Part shown: positions 1 through 9,648 of the stretch, one piece after another
Position numbering within the stretch: position 1 is the stretch's first letter
How the letters are laid out: each line of letters opens with the position of its first letter
Assembly: GCF_003944755.1 (NCBI RefSeq)
Contig: NZ_RWGU01000029.1
Location: 1-32,266, forward strand
DNA from: Rhodovulum robiginosum
GTDB taxonomy: Bacteria > Pseudomonadota > Alphaproteobacteria > Rhodobacterales > Rhodobacteraceae
DNA length: 32,266 nt
Direction: 5' to 3'
Translations under genes and position numbers: made by a program
Notes under the pieces: model-generated
Seen by the model: only the letters and a program-made list of their open reading frames with translations
What the model was told of the DNA's origin: nothing
Databases searched by the model: none

Positions 1-705
1 GGCGGAGGAGGGGGAGAGAAGGAAGGCCTCGACCATGCGGGCCAGCACGCGGCCGCGCGCGGCGCGGGCGGCGTGGCGGTGGCGGTCGGGGCGGCGGGCC
101 TCGGGGGCCTGGGGCAGGGCGACCAACAGCGCCGCCTCGGCCGGGGTCAGCCGCGCTGGCGGCTTGCCGAACCAGGCATGGGCCCCTGCGCGCACGCCTT
201 CGAGATTGCCGCCCATTGGCACGTGCTGCAGGTAGAGCGCGAGGATACTTGCCTTGTCGAGCCCGCGTTCCAGCGCCAGGGCCACGCGGATCTGGCGCAG
301 CTTGCCCGCCCAGCGGCCGGTGCCGCTGTCTTCCAGAAGGCGGGCGAGCTGCATGGTGATCGTCGAGCCGCCCGAGACCACACGGCCCCGCATCGCGGCC
401 TGCGCCGCGGCGCGGATCAGTGCCAGCGGATCGACGCCGGGGTGGCGCAGGAACCTCTTGTCCTCGTAGGCGATCAGCATCGCGCGGTAGGTCGGGTCGA
501 CCGCGTCGGGAGAGGTGGCCAGGCGCCAGCGTCCGTCGGCCACGGTGAAGGCGCGCAGGAGCGTGCCCTCGCGGTCGACGACCTCGACCGAGGTTTCGGC
601 GGCAAGCGGGGGCAGGTCGGTCGACGCGATCCAGCGGTCGAGGGTCCAGAGCGACGCGGCGCCCGCGAGGGCGAGCGCCGCGAGGGCGCGGTACGCGCGT
701 CTCAT
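1..705 (-). CDS. pbpC: Penicillin-binding protein 1C, N-terminal part (cut by window edge)
   Basis: The 235 visible residues begin with a short basic end and a hydrophobic segment (residues about 4-20), a signal anchor placing the enzyme in the inner membrane facing the periplasm. The glycosyltransferase family 51 domain follows. Its catalytic glutamate motif EDKRFLRHPGVD (about residues 79-90) and the GGSTITMQLAR block are intact, so polymerisation of lipid II into glycan strands is expected. The transpeptidase domain and the C-terminal PBP1C domain lie beyond base 1. The start ATG overlaps the stop of the alpha-2-macroglobulin gene (ATGA), so the two are translationally coupled. This gene order is the known yfhM-pbpC arrangement, in which the protease trap and a peptidoglycan repair synthase are thought to act together. 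Assignment to 1C rather than 1A or 1B rests mainly on this neighbour. Confidence 0.93.
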   Translation of the reverse strand, partial: MRRAYRALAALALAGAASLWTLDRWIASTDLPPLAAETSVEVVDREGTLLRAFTVADGRWRLATSPDAVDPTYRAMLIAYEDKRFLRHPGVDPLALIRAAAQAAMRGRVVSGGSTITMQLARLLEDSGTGRWAGKLRQIRVALALERGLDKASILALYLQHVPMGGNLEGVRAGAHAWFGKPPARLTPAEAALLVALPQAPEARRPDRHRHAARAARGRVLARMVEAFLLSPSSA

Positions 706-3700
706 TCGGTGACCCGCACCTGGCCGGTGCCGGTCCAGGCGCGGTAGGCGGGGCGGTACATGTCCTCGACGCTGGCGGCGGGGTGGCGGTAGTGCCCCGG
801 TATGGTGGCGCGCAGGATGTAGCCCAGGCGGAATGCGTCGTCCGAGCGCCAGTCGACGGCGGCGACGAAGCGATCCTGGCGGAACTCGGCATGTTCGGCG
901 GTGCCGGTGAGGTCAAGCCAGTCGAGCGCGTTGAGATCGCCGCCGCGCAACAGGTTGGGGTTGTCGATCTCGACACCCGCGGGCAGCGGGTCGGTCACGA
1001 TCAGCCGCGCCTCCGAGGGGCCGAAGGGCGTGACCTCGATCACCGCGACAAGGCGGGTGCCGGCGGCGACGGTGCCGGGGTCGGCGGGCCGACCTTCCAG
1101 CGTGTAGTAGCGCCGGGCGATGGCGTAGCCGGTCCCGCCGGCGGGGTCGGCCACCGCGGGCACGCCGGTACGGTTGAGCGTGAGCTGCGCCGCGCGGTCG
1201 GTGCCGTTGACGAGGGTGGCGGGGGCATCGCCCGCCGTGAGCGCGCGCACCAGAGGGCCTGACAGCGCCGCGCCGTTCAGGGTGAAGCCCTGGGCGCCCG
1301 GCCGGTCGATCAGGGCGTGGGCGGCCAGCAGCGTCCACATCGCCTCTTGCGTCGAGCGCGGGCCCGGCGCGGCGAGGCGGTCGGCCAGCGCAGCGCGGTC
1401 GACCGCCTGGCTGCCGGCCTCGGCGACCAGCGTCAAAAGGCCCGCCGCGTCGCGCAGGGGGGTGCCGTAATCGGCGCGCCAGACCGGGCGGGCGGGGGCC
1501 TGGGCCCGCGCCAGCAGGGCGGCGGCGCGGGCGAACATCGCGTCGGCCCGGCGCTGTTCGCCATAGGCGGCCAGCGCGGCGCCCAACTGGCCGGCGGCCA
1601 GCGGCGTGGCAAACGCGTCGCCCTTGACGTCAGCGTAATAACGCAGATCGCCCATGGCCGCCGCGCCCTCGCGCGCGAGCACCATCAGCGCATAGGCGAT
1701 GTCTTCGCCGCCCTCGTCGAAATCGGGGGCGTAGGAGATGCGGTTGCGCAGATTGTCGAGCGCGGAGCGGAAGGCGGGCGCGGGCACTTCGATCCCCTGC
1801 CCCCTCGCCCGCGACAGGAAATCGGTCACATAGGCGTCGAGCCAGAAATCGCCCGAGGACGCGGCCCACAGGCCGAAGGCACCGTTGGCCGATTGCCGGG
1901 TCAGCACGGCGGTTACGGCGTCGGCGATGCTGGCGCGGGTGTCGTCGCGGTCGCCCAGGCCCAGTGCCGCGGCCACTTCGTCGAGATAGAGCAGGGGCAG
2001 CGCGGCCGAGGTGATCTGCTCGGTGCAGCCATAGGGGTAGCGGTCGAGCTGGCGCATCAGCCCGGCGGCGTTCAGCCGGGCGAGCGGACCGATGGCCAGC
2101 GTCGCCGCCCCGGTGCCGGGAAGGAACTCGGCGAAAAGCTGGTCGTCCAGCGTCAGGCTGTCGCCGACCGCGAGGGTCAGGCGCGAGACGCGGGCGATTT
2201 CGGGGTCGTTGACCTGCACCGGCAGCGCGAGGGATTTGACCAGGTGCTTGCCGTCCGGCGTGGTCAGCGCCACGCGGATCTCATGAAGGCCCGGCCCCCC
2301 GGCGGTGATGGGGATCGTCAGCGCCGCCTTGCCCTTGTCGGCCAGCGTCAGGCCGGGCGGGATCGCGTCGGCGTCGAGGACCACGCCCTCGGCGCTGACA
2401 TCGAGGCCCATCCGGCCCGCCGGTCCCTTGGCATGGGCAATCTCCAGGCGCAGCCGGCTTTGGTCGCCGGGGGCGAGGAAGCGGGGCAGGCTGGCGGTCA
2501 CAACCACGGGGTCGCGCACCAGGATATCGGCCTCGGCCTGGCCCACGCCGGTGGGCGACCAGACCACGGCCATCAGCCGCACGGTGCCGTTGAAGGCGGG
2601 CAGGTCGAGGCGGGTGCGGGCATAACCGTCGGGGCCGACGGTGACGGGCCCCTCGAACAGCGCCAGCAGCTCTTCGGTGGGCGGCGGGGCCTGCATCCGC
2701 ATCTGCGCCGCCCCGTCCCCGCCCGAGCGCACGACGCCCATTGCGCCGGTGGCAGCGTCGATCAGCCGGCCGTAGACGTCGCGCAGGCCCATCCCCAGCT
2801 TGCGCTGGCCGAAATAGTGGCCGTCCGGGTCGGGGCTGGCGAAACCGGTGAGGTTGAGGATACCCAGATCGACCGCGGCGATGCTGGCATGGGCGGTTTC
2901 GCCCGGCGCGATGCCCTCGACCTTTAGCGCCACGTCGAGGGGCGCGCGGGGCCCGGCCTCGGCGGGCATGTCGAACGCGGCCGACAGGCGGTGCGGGCCC
3001 GGGTCGACGCTGGCATGGGCCAACCCCAGCGCGCGGGTGGGCGCCTGGCCCTCGGCGCCCGCCATCGGGCGGATCAGCGTGGCCGCGACATAGGCCCCGG
3101 CGCCCCACTCGTCGGTCACCGGCAGCTCGACGGTGGCCTCGCCCTCGGCAAGCTCGACCATGCGCATGTCGATCAGCCGGTTCGACATCACCGTGATCAG
3201 CGCCTTGCCCGCGGCGCGCGGCACCAGCCTGAGGCGCGCGGTGTCGCCCGGGGCATAGGCGGCGCGGTCGAGCCCCACCTCCAGCATGTCGGGCGTTTCG
3301 CTGGCGTCGGCCGCGGCGAACCAGCCTGCGCGGAAGCCTACCGAACTGGCGGCGAAGGGCCTGCCGCGGTGTTCCACCGAAAGCTCGTACCGACCCCAGC
3401 CCACAGGCAGGTCCAGCGAGAGGCGCCCGCCCGCAAGCACTGCCTCGCCATTGGCGATGCGGGTGCGGGTGGTGATCGGCTCCCACCGCCAGCGGCCATC
3501 CGTCTGGTACCACTGGTAGCGGGTGTTGACGCGGCTCAGGGCCCACCGCACCGGCAGGGCGCGCAGCGTGCCGTCGGGGCCAAGGCCGATGACATCGAAT
3601 CCGGCCTCGGCGCCCTCTGGCAGCACGCCGTCAAATCGCGGCTTGATGCCGATCATCGGGCCGCTTGCAGAGACCGCGCGGGTGATCTGCCGTTCCACCG

Positions 3701-6134
3701 GGCGGCCCGAGCCTTCGGACAGCCGCACGGTGATGTCGGCCTCCAGCGGTCGGCCCAGGGCCTCGGCCTCGGGCAGGCTCAGCGCCAGGCGCGCGGTGCC
3801 GTCGCCGTTGGTGCGGCCCTCGGGCAGCACGCTCAGGCGTTGGGAAAATGGCGCATCGTGCGGACCGAAGCGGTAACCGGGCCAGTCGGCCAGGCCATCG
3901 GCGGCGCGCAGGCGCACCGTGCCCTCGATGGGCAGATCGCCCGCCGGCGCGCCGAAGAGGTAACGCGCGTCGATCGAGAGGGTGGTGCCGCCCGCCGCGG
4001 GCAGCGGTCCCTCGGGCAGGGAGAGGTCGAAATCGATGCGTTCTGGCAGGAAATCCTCGACCAGGAATGTCTCGGCGGCCAGCGCCGGTGCCTCGGGGTC
4101 GGCATGGACGGCCAGCCGCCATGTGCCGCGCGGCGCGCTGCCGGCGATGGGCAGGGCGAAGACATGGCCGCCGGCGATATCGTCGGTCGAGACCGCGCGG
4201 CTGTATTCCACCCCGTCGGGCCGGGTCAGGATCGCGGTCAGCGGCACACCCGCCACCGCCTCGGCCCGCCCGTCGCGCATCAGCGCGGTGGCGTGTACCA
4301 CCTCGCCCGCGCGATAGGCGCCGCGGTCGGTGGTCAGGAAGGCGTCGATGGGCGGCGCCGGTTCGCGCCCCTCGACCCCGCGGTCGGACAGGTCGAATTC
4401 GGGGCCGCTGAGCGACAGGAAGGCGATGTCGGCCGCGCCGTCCTGCACCGTCACCAGTGCCGGCGCCGCGCCGCCGGTGCCGCGCGTCAGCCCCGGGGCA
4501 AAGCGGACATAGCCGTTCGCGTCGGTCGCTGCCGTGCCCAGCACCGCGTTGGCCTGCGACAGCAGCGTGACGGTCACGCCCGCCTTGGCCCCGGCGCTGG
4601 CCAGGCTGCGCACGAAGACGTGCAGCCCGTCCACACCCTGCATCGTGGCGAGCCCGAGGTCGGAGAGCACGAACCACTGCGTGGCGGCGGGGGCCTGGTA
4701 CGGGTCGGCGCCCGGAATGGCCGCCTGCAGCGCATAGATGCCCGGTGGCTGGCCCTTCAGCGCGTCCGCAAGCGGCAGGCGCGTTGTGACGTCGCGGTTG
4801 AGCGCCATGCCCACCTCGGCCTCGCCGGTCCACAGCTCTTCGGCCAACTGGCCGGTGAAGCGGTCGTCCTGCCATGGCGAAAGCGGGCGGCCGAAGAAAT
4901 CGTCCTGGATCGCGCGGATCAGGTTGCGCTCCGACACCCGGCGCAGGCTGAGCGTCAGCCGCTCGGCATTGACCGTGACCACGGGCAGCGCGGCTGGCCC
5001 GGCCGATGGAAGGACATAGGCCCGACCGGGAAAGCGCACCGCGGGGCTGCGGTCGCGGACGTAGAGGTCCAGCGTCACCGGCTTGGCCAGCGACTCGCCG
5101 CTTTGCGCCGGCAGCCCCTCGCGGAAGGTCAGCCGGTAACGCGCGCCATGCGCGACCCCCTCGACACAAAGCTGGCGGCCGTCGGCGGTTACCGCGAGGC
5201 CGGGTTCGGGCACTTGCACGAAGGGTGCGTAATCGACCCCCGCGGGTGCCAAGGGTTCGGAAAAGACCGCGCAGAGGCGCGGGCTTGCCGCGTCGCTTTC
5301 CACCTCGTGCTCGACGATGCGAAAGCCGTATTTGGCCACGGCGTCGTCCAGCATCCGCTGCGTGTCGTCGCGGGGCGCGAGCGCCTGGGCCAGCCTGAGC
5401 GCCGGGATCATGTCGCGCCCGCGGTCGAGCCGGTCCAGCGCGCGGGCCATTACCGTCAGCGCATTGGCGCGCACCGGCCCGCCGGCGCCGCGCAGGTAGC
5501 CATTGGCCGCCGCCGCAAGCGCCCGCGCATCGGCGATGCGGCGGGCGCGACGGGTATCGGCCTGTCGTGCCAGCAACAGCGCGGCATAGTCGACCCAGAG
5601 GTCGGCGGCGTCGCCCAGCGTCAGGGCGGCCCCGGTCAAGCCGAGCGCACCCTCCAGGTTGCCCGCAGCGCGCGCGCGGCGGGCGGCCTCGGCCAGTTCC
5701 GCCTCGTTGCCGTCGCGGGCATAGTGGCGCAGACCCAGACCCTCGGCCAGATCGCGTGCCTGCGCCAGGTCGGAATCGGCCAGGAAACCCAGATCGGCGG
5801 CGCGCTCTGCCGCCCGTGCCAGAACGGCGCTGTCGGTGTCGAGTACCCGTGCCGAGAGCGCACCCTGGTAAGGCGCGGTCCCGTCGACGCCGGTCTTGGG
5901 AAAGCAGGCGTTGGAGCGGATGTTGAAGGTGAACGCCCGGCACCGCGGGTCGCTGAGGCAGGCGCGCTGGCAGGCGTTGAGCGTGGAGTCGAAGATCGTG
6001 CGGATATCGCCGCCAGGGAAATCGACATCGGGGGAAATCGCGATGCGGCGGTCGGGCACCGGGCCTTGCTGGGCCTGCCCGGCGCCAGCGATCGCCACCA
6101 GCGACAGCATCAGCAGCAATAGCACACGGGTCAT
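702..6134 (-). CDS. yfhM: Bacterial alpha-2-macroglobulin family protein with N-terminal PAN domain
   Basis: A 1810-residue periplasmic protease-trap protein. It starts with a signal peptide (MTRVLLLLMLSLVAIAGAG, cleavage near AQA-Q) and then a cysteine-rich PAN/apple-like domain (about residues 30-85, CQRACLSDPRC and CFPKTG). The long run of macroglobulin beta-sandwich domains includes a bait region. The thioester motif CTEQ is present at Cys1370 inside PYGCTEQ, so the protein should be able to link covalently to attacking proteases. The C-terminal signature VEDMYRPAYRA is typical of the bacterial family. Unlike E. coli YfhM, no lipobox cysteine follows the signal peptide, so a soluble periplasmic form is inferred. 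I chose the ATG at 6134 because GGGAGG lies about 8 bases upstream and the signal peptide starts there; the reading frame stays open further upstream, but without such features. It overlaps pbpC by 4 bases. Confidence 0.95.
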   Translation of the reverse strand: MTRVLLLLMLSLVAIAGAGQAQQGPVPDRRIAISPDVDFPGGDIRTIFDSTLNACQRACLSDPRCRAFTFNIRSNACFPKTGVDGTAPYQGALSARVLDTDSAVLARAAERAADLGFLADSDLAQARDLAEGLGLRHYARDGNEAELAEAARRARAAGNLEGALGLTGAALTLGDAADLWVDYAALLLARQADTRRARRIADARALAAAANGYLRGAGGPVRANALTVMARALDRLDRGRDMIPALRLAQALAPRDDTQRMLDDAVAKYGFRIVEHEVESDAASPRLCAVFSEPLAPAGVDYAPFVQVPEPGLAVTADGRQLCVEGVAHGARYRLTFREGLPAQSGESLAKPVTLDLYVRDRSPAVRFPGRAYVLPSAGPAALPVVTVNAERLTLSLRRVSERNLIRAIQDDFFGRPLSPWQDDRFTGQLAEELWTGEAEVGMALNRDVTTRLPLADALKGQPPGIYALQAAIPGADPYQAPAATQWFVLSDLGLATMQGVDGLHVFVRSLASAGAKAGVTVTLLSQANAVLGTAATDANGYVRFAPGLTRGTGGAAPALVTVQDGAADIAFLSLSGPEFDLSDRGVEGREPAPPIDAFLTTDRGAYRAGEVVHATALMRDGRAEAVAGVPLTAILTRPDGVEYSRAVSTDDIAGGHVFALPIAGSAPRGTWRLAVHADPEAPALAAETFLVEDFLPERIDFDLSLPEGPLPAAGGTTLSIDARYLFGAPAGDLPIEGTVRLRAADGLADWPGYRFGPHDAPFSQRLSVLPEGRTNGDGTARLALSLPEAEALGRPLEADITVRLSEGSGRPVERQITRAVSASGPMIGIKPRFDGVLPEGAEAGFDVIGLGPDGTLRALPVRWALSRVNTRYQWYQTDGRWRWEPITTRTRIANGEAVLAGGRLSLDLPVGWGRYELSVEHRGRPFAASSVGFRAGWFAAADASETPDMLEVGLDRAAYAPGDTARLRLVPRAAGKALITVMSNRLIDMRMVELAEGEATVELPVTDEWGAGAYVAATLIRPMAGAEGQAPTRALGLAHASVDPGPHRLSAAFDMPAEAGPRAPLDVALKVEGIAPGETAHASIAAVDLGILNLTGFASPDPDGHYFGQRKLGMGLRDVYGRLIDAATGAMGVVRSGGDGAAQMRMQAPPPTEELLALFEGPVTVGPDGYARTRLDLPAFNGTVRLMAVVWSPTGVGQAEADILVRDPVVVTASLPRFLAPGDQSRLRLEIAHAKGPAGRMGLDVSAEGVVLDADAIPPGLTLADKGKAALTIPITAGGPGLHEIRVALTTPDGKHLVKSLALPVQVNDPEIARVSRLTLAVGDSLTLDDQLFAEFLPGTGAATLAIGPLARLNAAGLMRQLDRYPYGCTEQITSAALPLLYLDEVAAALGLGDRDDTRASIADAVTAVLTRQSANGAFGLWAASSGDFWLDAYVTDFLSRARGQGIEVPAPAFRSALDNLRNRISYAPDFDEGGEDIAYALMVLAREGAAAMGDLRYYADVKGDAFATPLAAGQLGAALAAYGEQRRADAMFARAAALLARAQAPARPVWRADYGTPLRDAAGLLTLVAEAGSQAVDRAALADRLAAPGPRSTQEAMWTLLAAHALIDRPGAQGFTLNGAALSGPLVRALTAGDAPATLVNGTDRAAQLTLNRTGVPAVADPAGGTGYAIARRYYTLEGRPADPGTVAAGTRLVAVIEVTPFGPSEARLIVTDPLPAGVEIDNPNLLRGGDLNALDWLDLTGTAEHAEFRQDRFVAAVDWRSDDAFRLGYILRATIPGHYRHPAASVEDMYRPAYRAWTGTGQVRVTE

Positions 6135-6272
6135 CGCACGCCTCCCTAGGCCCTTTGAAAGGATGCTGACACAGCGCCCAAGCGATTGGCAACGATTCCC
6201 CCCGGGCGCGTTAAGCCGCGATTTACCTTGTCGGGCAAGGATCGGCCCAGCGCCGAAGAGGAAGGCCAAGGG

Positions 6273-8801
6273 ATGGAGCTTGCACGAAAACTGGCCGAGG
6301 AGACGCGGGCGCGGCTGGCCGCCGAGCGCCTGCTCGACCAGAAAAGCCGGGAGTTGTTCGAGGCCAACCGCCGCCTGTCGGCACATGCGCAAAGCCTGAC
6401 GAAAGAAATCAGCCAGACGCGGCGCACCGCCGAGGACCTGCGCGGCAAGAACACCCGGGCGCTGTGCGAGCTGGAACAGGCCAGCGAGGCCGCCTCGCTG
6501 GCCGAACGGCGGCTGTGGGACGCGGTCGAGACCGTGCGCGACGGGTTCGCGCTTTTCGATGCCGAGGATCGGCTGATCGCGGCCAACCGGGCCTATCTCT
6601 CGATTTTCGACGGGCTCGACGCGGTGCGCGCGGGCGTCGGCTATGACGAAATCCTGCACCTCTCGGCCGAGGAAGGCATCGTCGATACCGGCGCGCTCGG
6701 CCGCGCCGGCTGGATCGCCGAGATGCGCGCGCGCTGGCGGGCCGACCCGGTGCCGCCACGGGTGGTGCGGCTCTGGACCGGACAGTACATCAAGCTGATC
6801 GACCGGCGCACGCCCGCCGGCGACATGGTTTCGGTGAACCTAGACATCACCGAGATGATGCGTATCTGGTCCGCGGTCGAGGCGATCCCCGACGGCTTCG
6901 TGCTTTTCGACCACGAGGACCGGCTGGTGATGTGCAACGAACGCTACCGCGAGATCTATGCCGAGAGCGCGCCCGCGCTTCAGCCCGGTGCCAGTTTCGA
7001 GGATATCCTGCGTTACGGGTTGCGGCACGGCCAGTACGGCGATGCCGGCAGCCGCGAAGACGACTGGCTGGCCGATCGGCTGATCCGCCACCAGTCGGCC
7101 GACGGGATGATCGAACAGCAGCTCGGCAACGGCCGCTGGGTGCGTATCCTGGAAAAACGCACCCCCGATGGCGGGCTTGCGGGGCTGCGCGTGGACATCA
7201 CCGAGCAGAAGCGCCAGCAGCAGGCGCTGGAAGAGGCCCGCGTCGCCGCCGAGGCCGCGAACCGGGCGAAATCGGCCTTTCTCGCCAATATGAGCCACGA
7301 GTTGCGCACCCCGATGAACGGCGTTGTCGGCATGGCGGAGCTGTTGTGCGACACCGACATGACCGGGGAACAGCGCGTCTATGCCCAAACCATCCGCAGC
7401 TCTGCCGAGGCGCTGTTGACCCTGCTCAACGACGTGCTGGACTATTCCAAGATCGAGGCCGAAAAGCTGACGCTCCACGCCGCGCCATTCGACCTGGAAC
7501 GCATCGTCCACGAGGTGTTCCTGTTGTTGCAGCCCGGCGCCAGGGCCAAGGGGATCGACACCTATATCGACTACGACATGTTCCTGCCGACGCGGTTTCG
7601 CGGCGATGCCGGGCGGGTCCGGCAGGTGCTGACCAACCTCGTCGGCAACGCGGTGAAGTTCACCGAGGAGGGCCATGTCCTGGTGCGCGTCGTCGGGCTG
7701 GAGGCCGGGCCGCCGGGGCACCGGCAGATCCATATCACCGTCGAGGATACCGGCATCGGCATCGACCCCGAGATGCACGCCCATGTCTTTGGCGAGTTCA
7801 ACCAGGTGGAAGACCAGCAGAACCGCATGTTCGAGGGCACCGGGCTGGGGCTGTCGATCACCCGGCGGCTGGTCGGGCTGATGGGCGGCGAAATCTGGCT
7901 TGAAAGCCGCAAGGGCGAGGGGGCGTGCTTTGGCGTGCGCCTCGTGCTGCCGGTGGCGGAAAGCGCCGCCGAGGCGCGGTTTTGCCGCCCCGAGGCGGTG
8001 CGGCGGGTCACGGTGGTCGACGATCACGAGGTCAACCGGACGATACTCGACCGCCAGTTGTCACAGCTTGGCATCAAGGTCACGCTGCACCGCGATGCCG
8101 AGGCGGCCCTGGCCGACGAGACGTGGCAGGCGGGCTGCGACCTGGTGATCACCGATTACCAGATGCCCGGACGCGACGGGGTGGCCTTTGCCCGGGCGCT
8201 GCGCGAGACGGGGTTTGCGCAGCCGGTCGTGCTGTTGAGCTCGGACCCGTCGGTGCTGGGCGACGCTGCGGCACGAGAGGCGGTGGACGCGATCCTGCAA
8301 AAGCCGCTGTTGCGCCGGCGTCTTTACGAGGCGATCGAAAGCCTCGCCGCCGGCGCGCCGCCCGGTGCCGGTCCGGCAAGGGCGATGCGCGTGCTGACTG
8401 CCGAGGACAACCGCACCAACCGGCTGGTCTTCGGCAACATGGTCAAGGGGGCGGATATCGAGCTGACCTTTGCCGAAAGCGGCGAAGAGGCCCTCGCCGC
8501 ATGGCAGGCGACCCGTCCCGATCTGATCTTCATGGACATCTCGATGCCCGGGCTCGACGGCAAGGCGACGACCCGCGCGATTCGCGCCCGCGAGGCGGCC
8601 GAGGGGCGCGCGCGCGTGCCCATCGTCGCGCTGACGGCCCACGCGCTAGAGGGCGACGGCGCCGACATCCTGGCCGCGGGTCTGGACGAATACCTGACCA
8701 AGCCGTTGCGGCGCGGCGCGCTGGTGCAGGCCATCGCGGCCCATGCCCCGCCCGGCTGCCGCCCGGTGCTGCCCGAACGGGCCGCAGCCGGGCCGGGCTG
8801 A
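6273..8801 (+). CDS. Hybrid sensor histidine kinase with two PAS and two receiver domains
   Basis: An 842-residue cytoplasmic hybrid kinase without a membrane segment. Order: a charged coiled coil (1-80); PAS domain 1 (about 82-195, VRDGFALFDAEDRL); a closely similar PAS domain 2 (about 198-315, IPDGFVLFDHEDRL); a HisKA domain with the phosphorylated His342 in MSHELRTPMN; an ATPase domain with N-box NLVGNAVKF and G-boxes DTGIGID and GTGLGLSI; receiver 1 (about 577-690, Asp628 in ITDYQMPG); and receiver 2 (about 704-825, Asp755 in FMDISMPG). There is no C-terminal Hpt domain, so phosphate must pass to a separate Hpt protein or stay on the receivers. The signal is unknown; soluble PAS pairs usually sense an internal cue. 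The ATG at 6273 is preferred because AGGAAGG sits 7 bases upstream; an upstream in-frame TTG at 6186 is less likely. It is divergent from the alpha-2-macroglobulin gene. Confidence 0.95.
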   Translation: MELARKLAEETRARLAAERLLDQKSRELFEANRRLSAHAQSLTKEISQTRRTAEDLRGKNTRALCELEQASEAASLAERRLWDAVETVRDGFALFDAEDRLIAANRAYLSIFDGLDAVRAGVGYDEILHLSAEEGIVDTGALGRAGWIAEMRARWRADPVPPRVVRLWTGQYIKLIDRRTPAGDMVSVNLDITEMMRIWSAVEAIPDGFVLFDHEDRLVMCNERYREIYAESAPALQPGASFEDILRYGLRHGQYGDAGSREDDWLADRLIRHQSADGMIEQQLGNGRWVRILEKRTPDGGLAGLRVDITEQKRQQQALEEARVAAEAANRAKSAFLANMSHELRTPMNGVVGMAELLCDTDMTGEQRVYAQTIRSSAEALLTLLNDVLDYSKIEAEKLTLHAAPFDLERIVHEVFLLLQPGARAKGIDTYIDYDMFLPTRFRGDAGRVRQVLTNLVGNAVKFTEEGHVLVRVVGLEAGPPGHRQIHITVEDTGIGIDPEMHAHVFGEFNQVEDQQNRMFEGTGLGLSITRRLVGLMGGEIWLESRKGEGACFGVRLVLPVAESAAEARFCRPEAVRRVTVVDDHEVNRTILDRQLSQLGIKVTLHRDAEAALADETWQAGCDLVITDYQMPGRDGVAFARALRETGFAQPVVLLSSDPSVLGDAAAREAVDAILQKPLLRRRLYEAIESLAAGAPPGAGPARAMRVLTAEDNRTNRLVFGNMVKGADIELTFAESGEEALAAWQATRPDLIFMDISMPGLDGKATTRAIRAREAAEGRARVPIVALTAHALEGDGADILAAGLDEYLTKPLRRGALVQAIAAHAPPGCRPVLPERAAAGPG

Positions 8802-8806
8802 ACGGC

Positions 8807-9586
8807 TCAGCCCTCGGGCGCGCTTCGCAGGAAAACGGGCCGGTCGGGCCCGGACAGATCGGGGGCAAAGCGGTAGCCGCCGGTATCGAACTCGGCCAGC
8901 GCGGCGGGGTCGGTCAGCCGGCGTTCCATGACGAACCGGGCCATCGCGCCGCGGCCCTTCTTGGCGAAAAAGCTGACGATCCGCGGCGCGCCGCCCACGC
9001 GGTCTTCCATGAAGACCGGGGTGACGACGCGAAGCGTCAGCGCCTGGCGGTCGACCGCGCCGAAATATTCCTGGCTCGCGCAGTTGACCAGCGTGCCGGT
9101 GCCCGCCTCGGCAGCGGCCTCGTTCAGCGCAAGCGCCAGCCGGTCGCCCCAGTAGTCGTAAAGGCTCTTGCCCCTTTGGGTCGCCAGCCTGCTGCCCATC
9201 TCCAGCCGGTAGGGCTGGATCGCGTCGAGCGGGCGCAACAGGCCGTAAAGCCCCGAGAGAATGCGCAGGTGGCCCTGAGCATAGCGCAAATCGTCGGGGT
9301 CCAGCGTGCGCGCCTCGAGCCCGGCATAGGTGTCGCCGTCGAAGACCAGCGCGGCGGGCTTGGTTTCCTCGGGGCAGGGATCGGCGGAAAACCCGGCAAA
9401 GCGGTCGGCGTTGAGCCGGGCCAGCTTTTCGCTGATCCCCATGAGTTTTTGCAGCGCCGCGACGTCGAGGCCGCGGGCCACGCCAGCCAGATGCGCCGCG
9501 TCGGCCTGAAACGCGGGCCGTGTGACATCCAGCCCCTGAACCGCGCGCTCATCCAGGCGTTTCGCGGGCGAGATGACCACGAGCAT
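8807..9586 (-). CDS. yaaA: Peroxide stress protein YaaA (DUF328)
   Basis: A 259-residue protein, the usual length of the family. It opens with MLVVISPAKRLDE, the hallmark N-terminus of YaaA, and carries the conserved LNADRFAGF, GLYGLLRPLDAI and KKGRGAMARF blocks. In E. coli YaaA is part of the OxyR response, binds DNA and limits damage from hydrogen peroxide by lowering free iron; that role is known for the family and not shown here. The ATG at 9586 follows GGAGG at 7 bases spacing, which excludes the longer reading starting at 9613. It converges with the hybrid kinase, the stops being only 5 bases apart, so the two transcripts must terminate inside or overlap each other. recQ ends in the stretch behind it on the same strand, 62 bases away, so co-transcription from the recQ side is possible. 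Confidence 0.95.
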   Translation of the reverse strand: MLVVISPAKRLDERAVQGLDVTRPAFQADAAHLAGVARGLDVAALQKLMGISEKLARLNADRFAGFSADPCPEETKPAALVFDGDTYAGLEARTLDPDDLRYAQGHLRILSGLYGLLRPLDAIQPYRLEMGSRLATQRGKSLYDYWGDRLALALNEAAAEAGTGTLVNCASQEYFGAVDRQALTLRVVTPVFMEDRVGGAPRIVSFFAKKGRGAMARFVMERRLTDPAALAEFDTGGYRFAPDLSGPDRPVFLRSAPEG

Positions 9587-9648
9587 CGGCAGACCTCCAT
9601 TGTGAACCGGCAAGCTATCTAGCAGAGCGTCGGGCGGCGTCCAGCCGC

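Noticed and set aside
1317-6122. Very long open frames on the plus strand opposite the alpha-2-macroglobulin gene
   Set aside because: They are antisense mirrors caused by high GC at third codon positions; no domain or start signal is visible.
702-6659. Longer alpha-2-macroglobulin reading frame reaching 6659
   Set aside because: The extra N-terminal residues overlap the hybrid kinase on the other strand; the signal peptide and GGGAGG site fix the start at 6134.
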